From the NCBI GenBank assembly GCA_021811505.1, contig JAJZOM010000274.1:1-5126 (forward strand): a stretch of DNA of 5,126 nt. Reading direction: 5' to 3'. Below are positions 1-5,126 of this stretch, one piece after another. Every line of letters begins with the position of its first letter. Position 1 is the first letter of the stretch. This DNA comes from Thermoplasmata archaeon (GTDB taxonomy: Archaea > Thermoplasmatota > Thermoplasmata > Thermoplasmatales > Thermoplasmataceae). Below the pieces are notes generated by a model. The model saw only the letters and a program-made list of their open reading frames with translations. It did not search any database and was not told the origin of the DNA. The translations under genes and the position numbers were made by a program.

Positions 1-1
1 A

Positions 2-1126
2 AAAACACTTCCCTACGTCGCTCCAGGATTCATGACAGCATCCAGAAAAAAACTCTCAGGCCTTCTAAAAGAGATCCTGCCAGAAAATCAGGCTAAATTC
101 TTCTACGCTACGTCCGGAACTGAGGCAAATGAGGCTGCTGTCAAGATAACAAGGATGGTCAAGTCGATTGAAGGGAAAACCAAAATTATGTCCATGTATA
201 ATTCATATCACGGATCAACCGAAGCAAGCATAGGCTTGACAGGAGATTTCAGAAGAATAGCTGTCGACGCACATGAACGTGCACCAGGCATTGTACACGT
301 TCCACAGCCATACTGTTATCGGTGTCCATTCGGCCTCAAATACCCGTCTTGCGGGCTAGCATGCGCGGAATACCTGGACTATGTTGCAAAGAATGAGGGA
401 AACGTGGGTGCCCTGATCCTTGAACCTGTCACAGGAACCAACGGAGTTATAGTACCTCCTGATGAATACCTGCCAAGGATACGGGAAATATGCGATGAAA
501 ACGGAATGTTCCTGATTGCGGACGAGGTAATGACCGGTTGGGGAAGAACAGGAAAATGGTTCGCCGTGAATAACTGGAATGTGCAACCCGATATCCTTAC
601 AACCGCGAAGGGACTGACAAGTGCCTATTTTCCATTCTCTCTGACTTCAACGACAGGCGATATAGCTGATTACTTCGAGGATCACTTTTTCGCACATGGA
701 CACACTTATGAGGCTCATCCTCTCGGGATGGCTGCTGCCGTTTCAACCATAGAGGAATACAAAAGACTCAACCTCATCGAACGTGCGAATAATATGGGAA
801 AACGTCTTAAGAACAGGCTTGAGGAGATCATGAACAGGCACAGATCTGTGGGGGACGTGAGATCAATAGGACTTTTTGGAGCCATAGAACTTGTAAAGAG
901 CAGGGAAACAAGAACTCCCTTCAATACTTTCAGGGAAAAATCCGCCGGAAAGCCTTTGCTGGTGGATGCAGTTTCGAGGTATTGTTTGGAGAAAGGAGTC
1001 TACGTAAGTTCGTGGATTTCCCACCTGATCATAGCTCCTCCCCTGATAATATCCGAGGAGGAACTGGATCATGGCCTTTCAGTTATTGATGACGCCCTTA
1101 TCATCGCAGACAAGGAATCTGAATGA
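2..1126 (+). CDS. Class-III PLP-dependent aminotransferase, 5' end cut by window edge
   Basis: This cytosolic, PLP-dependent enzyme moves an amino group from an amine or omega-amino acid to a keto acid. The frame is open from base 2, and the codons before the ATG at 32 read KTLPYVAPGF, a normal class-III stretch, so that ATG is internal. About 75 N-terminal residues probably lie upstream, judging from the usual 430-460 residue length. Counting from the ATG at 32, visible landmarks are SGTEAN (28-33, PLP phosphate region), YHG (59-61, ring stacking), DEV (164-166, Asp to the pyridine nitrogen), the Schiff-base lysine K193 in TTAKG, and GHTY (223-226). Residues 95-111 form an insert with four cysteines. 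The C-terminal small domain is complete. Overall it resembles taurine:pyruvate, beta-alanine:pyruvate and related omega-transaminases, but I cannot fix the substrate. No terminator-like T tract follows directly. The family call is firm; the specificity is open. Confidence 0.93.
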   Translation, partial: KTLPYVAPGFMTASRKKLSGLLKEILPENQAKFFYATSGTEANEAAVKITRMVKSIEGKTKIMSMYNSYHGSTEASIGLTGDFRRIAVDAHERAPGIVHVPQPYCYRCPFGLKYPSCGLACAEYLDYVAKNEGNVGALILEPVTGTNGVIVPPDEYLPRIREICDENGMFLIADEVMTGWGRTGKWFAVNNWNVQPDILTTAKGLTSAYFPFSLTSTTGDIADYFEDHFFAHGHTYEAHPLGMAAAVSTIEEYKRLNLIERANNMGKRLKNRLEEIMNRHRSVGDVRSIGLFGAIELVKSRETRTPFNTFREKSAGKPLLVDAVSRYCLEKGVYVSSWISHLIIAPPLIISEEELDHGLSVIDDALIIADKESE

Positions 1127-1342
1127 TTCGTTGATAATTTACCCGGAACACGGGACCACGGCAAAAAACTTGCGAGATTACTGTAAGTGTTCCCAGTAGG
1201 TATTTATGCAAATGTAGTGAAACTGGCTTCCAGGAACGTATGTTTAAAGGCACAGTATTGAATACAGGGTGGGAGAAACACAATATTTTGCGAGTTAATT
1301 TTCAGCTGTATTCTGAAGTAAGTATCGGATTCGTTCAATGTC
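1127..1342. other. Intergenic region without a recognisable gene
   Basis: This is the part of the 272-base spacer that lies before the promoter of the coiled-coil gene. I see no convincing reading frame and no tRNA or other RNA gene. A 60-codon minus-strand frame (1101-1283) overlaps the aminotransferase end and has no family resemblance. Small structures are present: a 4-bp stem CCCG/CGGG at 1142-1154, a CTGG/CCAG stem at 1223-1233, and a near-perfect palindrome at 1253-1267. Short T runs at about 1284-1289 and 1297-1302 could end the aminotransferase transcript, but they are weak. Confidence 0.5.
1253..1267. repeat. Imperfect 15-bp palindrome (possible operator)
   Basis: CAGTATTGAATACAG pairs at six of seven arm positions, and its core GTATT-G-AATAC is perfect. 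Its right half, GAATACAG (1260-1267), also recurs inverted as CTGTATTC at 1306-1313. It lies about 90 bases before the TATA box of the coiled-coil gene, so a regulator site is possible. A chance palindrome in a short intergenic region is equally plausible. Confidence 0.25.
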
Positions 1343-1357
1343 GAAAGTTATATATTT
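1343..1357 (+). promoter_or_regulatory. Archaeal BRE/TATA promoter of the coiled-coil gene
   Basis: A purine-rich BRE-like GAAAG (1343-1347) is followed directly by TTATATATTT (1348-1357), close to the archaeal TATA consensus. A start site about 25 bases past the box centre would fall near 1378-1382. That leaves a leader of roughly 18-20 bases before the ATG at 1399, enough to hold the short ribosome-binding match at 1386-1390. Confidence 0.65.
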
Positions 1358-1385
1358 AATTCAGGTATTCAGCAAAAGCTTTTGT

Positions 1386-1390
1386 GTGAT
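1386..1390 (+). promoter_or_regulatory. Ribosome binding site deciding the start at 1399
   Basis: GTGAT is complementary to the AUCAC of the archaeal 16S rRNA 3' end and sits 8 bases before the ATG at 1399. A competing TTG start at 1390 overlaps this site and has nothing suitable at the right spacing before it. The ATG at 1399 is therefore preferred. Confidence 0.5.
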
Positions 1391-1398
1391 TGGTCAGT

Positions 1399-2286
1399 AT
1401 GAGTGATCTTCTTGATGAATTTGAGCAGAAAAGGGAGATTATCCGGAAGATAGTTGAGGAGCACATCAGGAAACGTGATGATGCTTCATCGGAGAGCCAT
1501 AGGTTCGCCGAGGAACGTGATATTCTCAATAACAAGGTACGCGAAATGCGAGACGAGGCAAAAAGGAAGATCGCAGAGAAAAATGAGCTTATTGACAAGG
1601 TTCAGAAACTCCGTGCCGAAAAGGAAGAACATTACAAGAATCTCTCAGAATTAAGGAAACAGTATAGAAAGGTAAGGGAAGAGACAAATGTCGAAGGTTT
1701 CGACAAGCGAAGTTTAAGGGACAGGGAAAAGGAACTTCAAAGACTGGAGATAAGACAGCAGACCACTCTTCTGGAAAAGAACGAAGAAAAGAAAGTAGTA
1801 TCCGAGATCAGGAAGCTTTCCAAAGAGATAAAACTGGCTAAATCCATGAGGGAAAAAGAGCTTGAAAGTAACGATAGCATAAAGGATCTTACCCAGAAAA
1901 TAAATTTTGAACGCAAGACCGGAGAGGCGATGAAGGAAGAAATTGACGCAATATCTTCCAGAATAACTGCGCTCAGTGAGGATATCAACAAAAGCCTTCA
2001 GGAACTCGATGAAACAAGGAAGAAGGCTGATGAATTCCATGAACAATTCGTCAAGTTCAGCCAGGAATCAACGAAGGAACATGAAGCTTTCATTCAGGCA
2101 AAAACTGAATTGCGGGATCTCGAAAAGGTTCTATCAAGTTTAAAGACAAAGACCAGAGCAATAAAGAAGAAGGAAAAAGAAGGGGAATTACAGAAAAAGG
2201 CGACGACACTGTTTGACAAATTCAAGAACGGCGAACAGTTGACAACAGAGGATCTTCTCACTCTGCAGAAAGCAGGATTCCTCTGA
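1399..2286 (+). CDS. Conserved archaeal coiled-coil protein (COG1340-like)
   Basis: The product is 295 residues, almost entirely charged alpha-helix, with no proline, cysteine or tryptophan. It has no signal peptide or membrane segment, so it should be cytosolic. A first coiled coil covers about residues 1-95. A break around NVEGFDKRS (97-105) follows, then the stretch RLEIRQQTT (115-123) and a second long coil (about 124-262). The short C-terminal module KFKNGEQLTTEDLL (274-287) ends in KAGFL. The RLE-QQTT segment and the GE-L-T-E-L tail are what I recall from the archaeal COG1340 coiled-coil family. Members are often mislabelled phosphoserine phosphatase, but no phosphatase motif is present here. 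Function is unknown; a scaffold or an RNA- or ribosome-associated role is only a guess. The ATG at 1399 is chosen over an in-frame TTG at 1390 because of the promoter and ribosome-binding spacing. It converges on the next gene with 14 bases between stops. Confidence 0.88.
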   Translation: MSDLLDEFEQKREIIRKIVEEHIRKRDDASSESHRFAEERDILNNKVREMRDEAKRKIAEKNELIDKVQKLRAEKEEHYKNLSELRKQYRKVREETNVEGFDKRSLRDREKELQRLEIRQQTTLLEKNEEKKVVSEIRKLSKEIKLAKSMREKELESNDSIKDLTQKINFERKTGEAMKEEIDAISSRITALSEDINKSLQELDETRKKADEFHEQFVKFSQESTKEHEAFIQAKTELRDLEKVLSSLKTKTRAIKKKEKEGELQKKATTLFDKFKNGEQLTTEDLLTLQKAGFL

Positions 2287-2300
2287 TCCCGATTTGAGAA

Positions 2301-3392
2301 TTAATCTTCTTCCTCTTCCACTTCGGAGGAGAGAGATACATTATAAACTCTTGATTCGCTCTGAAGATTTAGCTGTGGTGCCAGTACACTTTCGTATATT
2401 TCACACTTCTGGCCTATGACGGTACCTTTCATGATCACTGATTTCACTATCTTGGCACCATCCTGCACCCTGACATTATGCATTAAGATTGAATCCTCAA
2501 TGTAGACATCGTTTCCCAGCTGGGTGTTGTCATAAACTGCGGACCCTTTTATTGTAGTACCGTTCCCTGAAACGACCCCTGTTCCGATATACGTCGGCCC
2601 CTGAATTTTAGATCCCCGGAGGTTTCTCCTATGAGTATTAATCATTAGTTTTCCAGACATCCCGTTTTCCGTAAGCTCCTTGCCATGTTTTTCTGTCATT
2701 ATCTGATTTGCCCTGATCATATCATTTGGCCTCCCGGTATCAAGCCAGATGCCCTCACCTAAGTATCCATGTATTTTGACCCCTTCATCCAGAAGCTTTG
2801 GAAAAAGCTGCTTCGCGAAGTCGTAAGATTGCCCGGAGGGAATATAGTCCAGAATCTCAGGCTCTATTATGTATAGGCCTGCGTTTATGAGATTGGAGAA
2901 AGCCTCCCTGGGCGACGGTTTTTCAAGAAATCTCGTAACCACATTATCTTTCATCTCCACTATTCCAAACTGCGATGGATCGTCCACAGTTGTAAGGGCA
3001 ATTGTAAGTTTTGATTTGTTCTGTTTATGGTGCTCAATCAGTTTTTTTATGTCAAAATCCACAAGAGTATCCCCGCTGCCAACCACGAAAGTATCATCAA
3101 TAAAGTTCGAAACCAGCTTTATGCTACCAGCGGTACCCACAGGATCTTTCTCGACTGAGAACAGGATATTCTGGTCAGCCTGCTTGAATTCAATGACGCC
3201 GGCGATCAGGGATTCAAATTTATAACCGGCAGTTATTATGGCGTCTTTGATCCCCGCCTCATAATATGAGTCAAGGACATAACCGATGCACGGTTTTCCG
3301 GCTATGGGAACCAGCGGTTTAGGAATAGAATATGTAATAGGTCTCAGTCTGGTCCCTTTGCCTCCAGCCATCACAACGGCCTTCAGTGACAT
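2301..3392 (-). CDS. Sugar-1-phosphate nucleotidyltransferase with left-handed beta-helix domain
   Basis: The enzyme makes an NDP-sugar and pyrophosphate from an NTP and a sugar 1-phosphate, supplying glycan or glycolipid synthesis in the cytosol. Its 363 residues fit the COG1208 type. The N-terminal nucleotidyltransferase domain (about 1-235) shows the signature GGKGTRLRP (10-18) with PKP (24-26), GTAGS (86-90), Asp108 in GSGD as likely metal ligand, EKP (157-159), NAGLY (170-174) and WLDTGRP (216-222) with Asp218 as second metal ligand. From about 262 to 345, hexapeptide repeats (for example YIGTGV, TVIGQK) form a left-handed beta-helix. The protein then ends in an acidic tail, EVEEEED. There is no long C-terminal acetyltransferase extension, so it looks more like the mannose-1-phosphate guanylyltransferase branch than bifunctional GlmU-like enzymes. 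Glucose-1-phosphate thymidylyl- or uridylyltransferase remains possible. The start is secure because the signature begins near residue 4. No ribosome-binding site is visible; the leader is probably very short. Confidence 0.92.
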   Translation of the reverse strand: MSLKAVVMAGGKGTRLRPITYSIPKPLVPIAGKPCIGYVLDSYYEAGIKDAIITAGYKFESLIAGVIEFKQADQNILFSVEKDPVGTAGSIKLVSNFIDDTFVVGSGDTLVDFDIKKLIEHHKQNKSKLTIALTTVDDPSQFGIVEMKDNVVTRFLEKPSPREAFSNLINAGLYIIEPEILDYIPSGQSYDFAKQLFPKLLDEGVKIHGYLGEGIWLDTGRPNDMIRANQIMTEKHGKELTENGMSGKLMINTHRRNLRGSKIQGPTYIGTGVVSGNGTTIKGSAVYDNTQLGNDVYIEDSILMHNVRVQDGAKIVKSVIMKGTVIGQKCEIYESVLAPQLNLQSESRVYNVSLSSEVEEEED

Positions 3393-3419
3393 GAGGGTTT
3401 AACTTCAAGGAACACATTA

Positions 3420-3434
3420 AAGTTATGATTTCGC
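3420..3434 (-). promoter_or_regulatory. Probable promoter of the nucleotidyltransferase gene
   Basis: Read on the minus strand, GCGAAA (3434-3429) is followed by a weak TATA-like CATAACTT (3427-3420). Its centre is about 31 bases before the ATG, which predicts a transcript with a leader of only a few bases. That agrees with the absence of a ribosome-binding site. The box is a poor match, so confidence is moderate. Confidence 0.4.
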
Positions 3435-3506
3435 ACCATGTTGGAAAACAACTCCTGAAGTAATTACCTGTAAGATGACAAATCTACGCATTAACAGAAG
3501 TCAATT

Positions 3507-3590
3507 CCCTGACATGTGCACAAATTTATATTTGCCTTCATTTTCCGACCCTGACATGAATAAGAATCTGTATCTGGTTCCCTACTGGTT
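3507..3590 (+). repeat. Degenerate 42-bp tandem duplication at the transporter start
   Basis: The decamer CCCTGACATG occurs at 3507-3516 and again at 3549-3558, exactly 42 bases apart and in the same frame. The similarity continues past the decamer: 20 of the first 28 positions match, then it fades to about 24 of 42. Translated, the two copies read PDMCTNLYL and PDMNKNLYL. The second decamer contains the start codon, and the TATA box lies inside the first copy. An old duplication of the gene's 5' end is the simplest reading; a pair of regulator sites is an alternative. Confidence 0.5.
3525..3533 (+). promoter_or_regulatory. TATA box of the MFS transporter gene (leaderless mRNA)
   Basis: TTTATATTT is preceded by an A-rich BRE-like ACAAA (3520-3524), the best archaeal promoter match in the window. 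Its centre is about 27 bases before the ATG at 3556, so transcription should begin at or very near that ATG. This sets the transporter start and makes the in-frame ATGs at 3475 and 3514 unlikely, since they lie upstream of the predicted transcript. Confidence 0.7.
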
Positions 3591-4746
3591 TCTTAACTTC
3601 ACAATAGGATTTGGATGGTTCACCCTTGCACCACTTGTCCCGTCCTTGATAGAACTGTACGGAGTTTCGCTTCCTTCGATCATTGAGCTGATTTCGCTTT
3701 ACGGCTACACCATGGTAGCCTTTGCTTTGGTATCAGGTTACCTTGCTGCCAAATATTCCGTAAGTGCCTCACTTCTTATGTCGGGCGTTCTTTCAGTTGT
3801 GGGATTATTCATAAGGGCAATTTCAACTGATTACTCTGTGCTGCTTGTCGGCCAGATCATCGCAGCAATTGCTTATCCTCTTGCACTGGGTCCGGTAGGT
3901 ACAATAGCACAGTCCCTGAACCAGAAGAGGTCACATATGATAATTGGTGTGAGCGTCGGAATCCTTTTCCTCGGAATGTCCTCCGGTTCATTCCTGGGTC
4001 CGTATGTTTTCTCGGCTCTCGGAACGGTTAAAAACGTCTTCCTGCTTGACACAGTTCTTGCATTAATATCTCTGGCGATTCTCCCTCTTGCCGTGAGAAA
4101 ATACCCCAGGGAATATGTGGGACGGTCACTCAAGGGTTCATTCAGTCCAGGCATGATAAAGAACTGGTATGTGGGCTTGATCATATCGTCGTTCTCCGTC
4201 ATGTTCGGCGTTATAGCTTCCACTGAATTGATTCATAAGGGGATTTCTATACCTACCGCACTTCATTATGGAGGACTTTTCGGCGGCCTGGCATTCCTCG
4301 GTTCAGCTTTCGGCGCAATACTTCTCCCGTCTCTTTTTGAAGACATCAAGAAAGTGAGGGAGGGCATGATACTGTCCTCTGTTGCTGCTTTTGCTTCCCT
4401 GGTTTTACTGGCCTATTATCTCTCCTTTACATCCGTGGTTGAAATACTTTCGCTATCATACTTCCTCTTCGGCTTCTTTGGTAATGCCTACTGGTCGATG
4501 GCAATGACATCCACGACAAAGTACGTCACTGATCCGGCAAAGGCCGGGTTGTCCACATCGATGTACAGTGTTGCAACCAATCTCGGAGTTGCGTTCATTC
4601 CGGTTTTCCTAGGTCCTTACTTTATTGACAACAGATATCCCGGCATTGCAATAGTGGCAGTCATGATTGCTATCGGTTTTATCCTGTCATTCACTCTCAG
4701 AGTGGTTCCATCGATCAAAAAAGCAGATGAAGACATACTTACATAA
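3556..4746 (+). CDS. MFS-type transporter, 12 predicted membrane helices
   Basis: This is an integral membrane protein that should move a small solute across the cytoplasmic membrane, as a secondary transporter of the major facilitator superfamily. From the ATG at 3556 it has 396 residues, the usual MFS length. Hydrophobic segments lie near residues 7-30, 42-65, 70-89, 93-115, 128-150, 160-181, 204-224, 236-260, 270-289, 293-316, 333-355 and 363-384. A basic and polar central loop (181-203) separates two six-helix halves. The loop between helices 2 and 3 (SGYLAAKYSVS, 60-70) keeps only the first glycine of MFS motif A and lacks its Asp and Arg residues. GPVGTIAQ (112-119) in helix 4 and its following loop recalls FLVCR-like and cyanate-permease-like carriers, but the substrate cannot be inferred. 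A longer frame opens at 3475, but its extra 27 residues are polar, contain the TATA box and look untranslated. A T-rich terminator follows at once. Confidence 0.88.
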   Translation: MNKNLYLVPYWFLNFTIGFGWFTLAPLVPSLIELYGVSLPSIIELISLYGYTMVAFALVSGYLAAKYSVSASLLMSGVLSVVGLFIRAISTDYSVLLVGQIIAAIAYPLALGPVGTIAQSLNQKRSHMIIGVSVGILFLGMSSGSFLGPYVFSALGTVKNVFLLDTVLALISLAILPLAVRKYPREYVGRSLKGSFSPGMIKNWYVGLIISSFSVMFGVIASTELIHKGISIPTALHYGGLFGGLAFLGSAFGAILLPSLFEDIKKVREGMILSSVAAFASLVLLAYYLSFTSVVEILSLSYFLFGFFGNAYWSMAMTSTTKYVTDPAKAGLSTSMYSVATNLGVAFIPVFLGPYFIDNRYPGIAIVAVMIAIGFILSFTLRVVPSIKKADEDILT

Positions 4747-4764
4747 TTTTTTATTTTTTGTTTT
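4747..4764 (+). terminator. Poly-T terminator after the transporter gene
   Basis: Directly after the TAA stop come three T runs of six, six and four, broken by single A and G bases. No hairpin precedes them. This is the usual form of an intrinsic archaeal terminator on the plus strand and it separates the transporter from the next gene. Confidence 0.75.
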
Positions 4765-4779
4765 GATTAAAATAACCAT

Positions 4780-4810
4780 ATTTAAATAGAGTCTGACAAA
4801 ATTTAAATAG
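4780..4810 (+). repeat. Direct decamer repeat ATTTAAATAG in a promoter region
   Basis: ATTTAAATAG is found at 4780-4789 and 4801-4810, 21 bases apart from start to start, which is two turns of the helix. Each contains the palindrome ATTTAAAT. The second copy directly precedes a TATA-like sequence, so these may be sites for a dimeric regulator or simply AT-rich promoter elements. Confidence 0.45.
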
Positions 4811-4818
4811 TTATATTA
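4811..4818 (+). promoter_or_regulatory. Probable TATA box for the last gene
   Basis: TTATATTA follows an A-rich AAATAG that could act as BRE, the same arrangement as the promoter of the coiled-coil gene. A start about 25 bases past the box centre falls near 4838-4842, leaving an 16-20 base leader before the ATG at 4858. TTTAAATA at 4802-4809 is an alternative box. Two overlapping perfect palindromes, ATATTAATAT (4813-4822) and ATATCGATAT (4819-4828), lie across or just after the box. Confidence 0.5.
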
Positions 4819-4857
4819 ATATCGATATCTGCTAATTGTTAATGAAGGGGAAATAAA

Positions 4858-5126
4858 ATGGTATTAGCTTATCCGTCATTTCTGCAGCCATATTCGGCTG
4901 AAGTCACGTTGCTACTGATATTCATAGATGGACTTATGCTTGGTTTCGCAGTGAAGAAGGCATTTACAGCAGTTATTCTCACTTTTGTCGGACTTGTGAT
5001 TGCCTATTTCCTTGGGCTCACGTTCGTTCCAAATGTATCCATATCTTCGATTGTTCACGCCATAGAAGTTTATGCAACCACGATTCACTTTGGGTCGCTT
5101 ATAATATCTTTTTCAATTATGGTCTT
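4858..5126 (+). CDS. Small integral membrane protein, 3' end cut by window edge
   Basis: The frame is open from the ATG at 4858 to the window end: 89 codons and two bases, with no stop. The visible part is strongly hydrophobic. A polar start, MVLAYPSFLQPYSAE, is followed by membrane segments near residues 16-31, 36-58 and 77-89. The pattern around IDGLMLGFAVKK (23-34) and FVGLVIAYFLGL (43-54) loosely recalls CvpA-type membrane proteins, which begin with a helix carrying an acidic residue, then a Gly and basic turn, then a second helix. That resemblance is too weak to name it. The start is supported by a promoter 40-47 bases upstream and a purine-rich AAGGGGA (4845-4851) six bases before it, though this only partly matches an archaeal ribosome-binding site. 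The poly-T tract before the promoter suggests independent transcription. Codon use looks native. The function is unknown. Confidence 0.75.
   Translation, partial: MVLAYPSFLQPYSAEVTLLLIFIDGLMLGFAVKKAFTAVILTFVGLVIAYFLGLTFVPNVSISSIVHAIEVYATTIHFGSLIISFSIMV

Noticed and set aside
1142..1154. CCCG/CGGG stem as a bacterial-type terminator of the aminotransferase gene
   Set aside because: The stem is only 4 bp and no T run follows it, so neither bacterial nor archaeal termination is supported.
1101..1283. 60-codon minus-strand frame across the aminotransferase end and spacer
   Set aside because: It overlaps the 3' end of the real gene, has no promoter or ribosome-binding site that I can see, and its sequence resembles no family.
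1390..1398. TTG start at 1390 for the coiled-coil protein
   Set aside because: The ATG three codons later has the GTGAT ribosome-binding match at the correct distance, which the TTG would overlap.
1714..2046. 110-codon minus-strand frame inside the coiled-coil gene
   Set aside because: It is a shadow: the Lys/Glu-rich codons of the coiled coil read as Phe/Leu/Ser on the other strand, which imitates a membrane protein.
2869..3225. 118-codon plus-strand frame inside the nucleotidyltransferase gene
   Set aside because: It is antisense to the catalytic domain, whose motifs are all on the minus strand. No independent support.
3873..4223. 116-codon minus-strand frame inside the transporter gene
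   Set aside because: It lies wholly within a clear MFS gene, has no family features, and is explained as an antisense shadow.

Overview
The window looks like ordinary chromosomal DNA of an archaeon, most likely from the Thermoplasmatales or a nearby euryarchaeal group. Three things point there. Promoters have the BRE plus TATA form (about 1343-1357, 3525-3533 and 4811-4818) about 25-30 bases before the probable transcription start. A T-rich tract without a hairpin follows the transporter gene, as in archaeal terminators. The second gene belongs to an archaeal coiled-coil family (COG1340). The genus assignment is an impression, not a proof. GC content is moderate and similar across the genes, and I see no insertion sequence, tRNA, rRNA, CRISPR array or phage gene.

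Layout, left to right. A class-III PLP-dependent aminotransferase, cut at its 5' end by the window edge, ends at 1126. A 272-base spacer (1127-1398) holds the promoter of a 295-residue, proline-free coiled-coil protein (1399-2286). That gene converges on a sugar-1-phosphate nucleotidyltransferase on the minus strand (2301-3392), with only 14 bases between the two stop codons. The nucleotidyltransferase diverges from a 12-helix MFS transporter on the plus strand (3556-4746); the 163 bases between them hold both promoters. After a poly-T terminator and an AT-rich promoter region with a repeated decamer, a small membrane protein gene starts at 4858 and runs off the right edge.

The genes do not form an obvious pathway or operon: each complete gene appears to have its own promoter. 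The aminotransferase is probably amino-acid or amine metabolism. The nucleotidyltransferase probably supplies activated sugar for glycans or glycolipids. The transporter's substrate cannot be read from the sequence.

No new system stands out. The best points for a second look are the transporter start (a TATA box sits inside the longest reading frame, implying a leaderless start at 3556), a decayed 42-base tandem duplication around that start, a four-cysteine insert in the aminotransferase, the tight convergent gene pair, and the repeat-bearing promoter and four-codon leader frame before the last gene.
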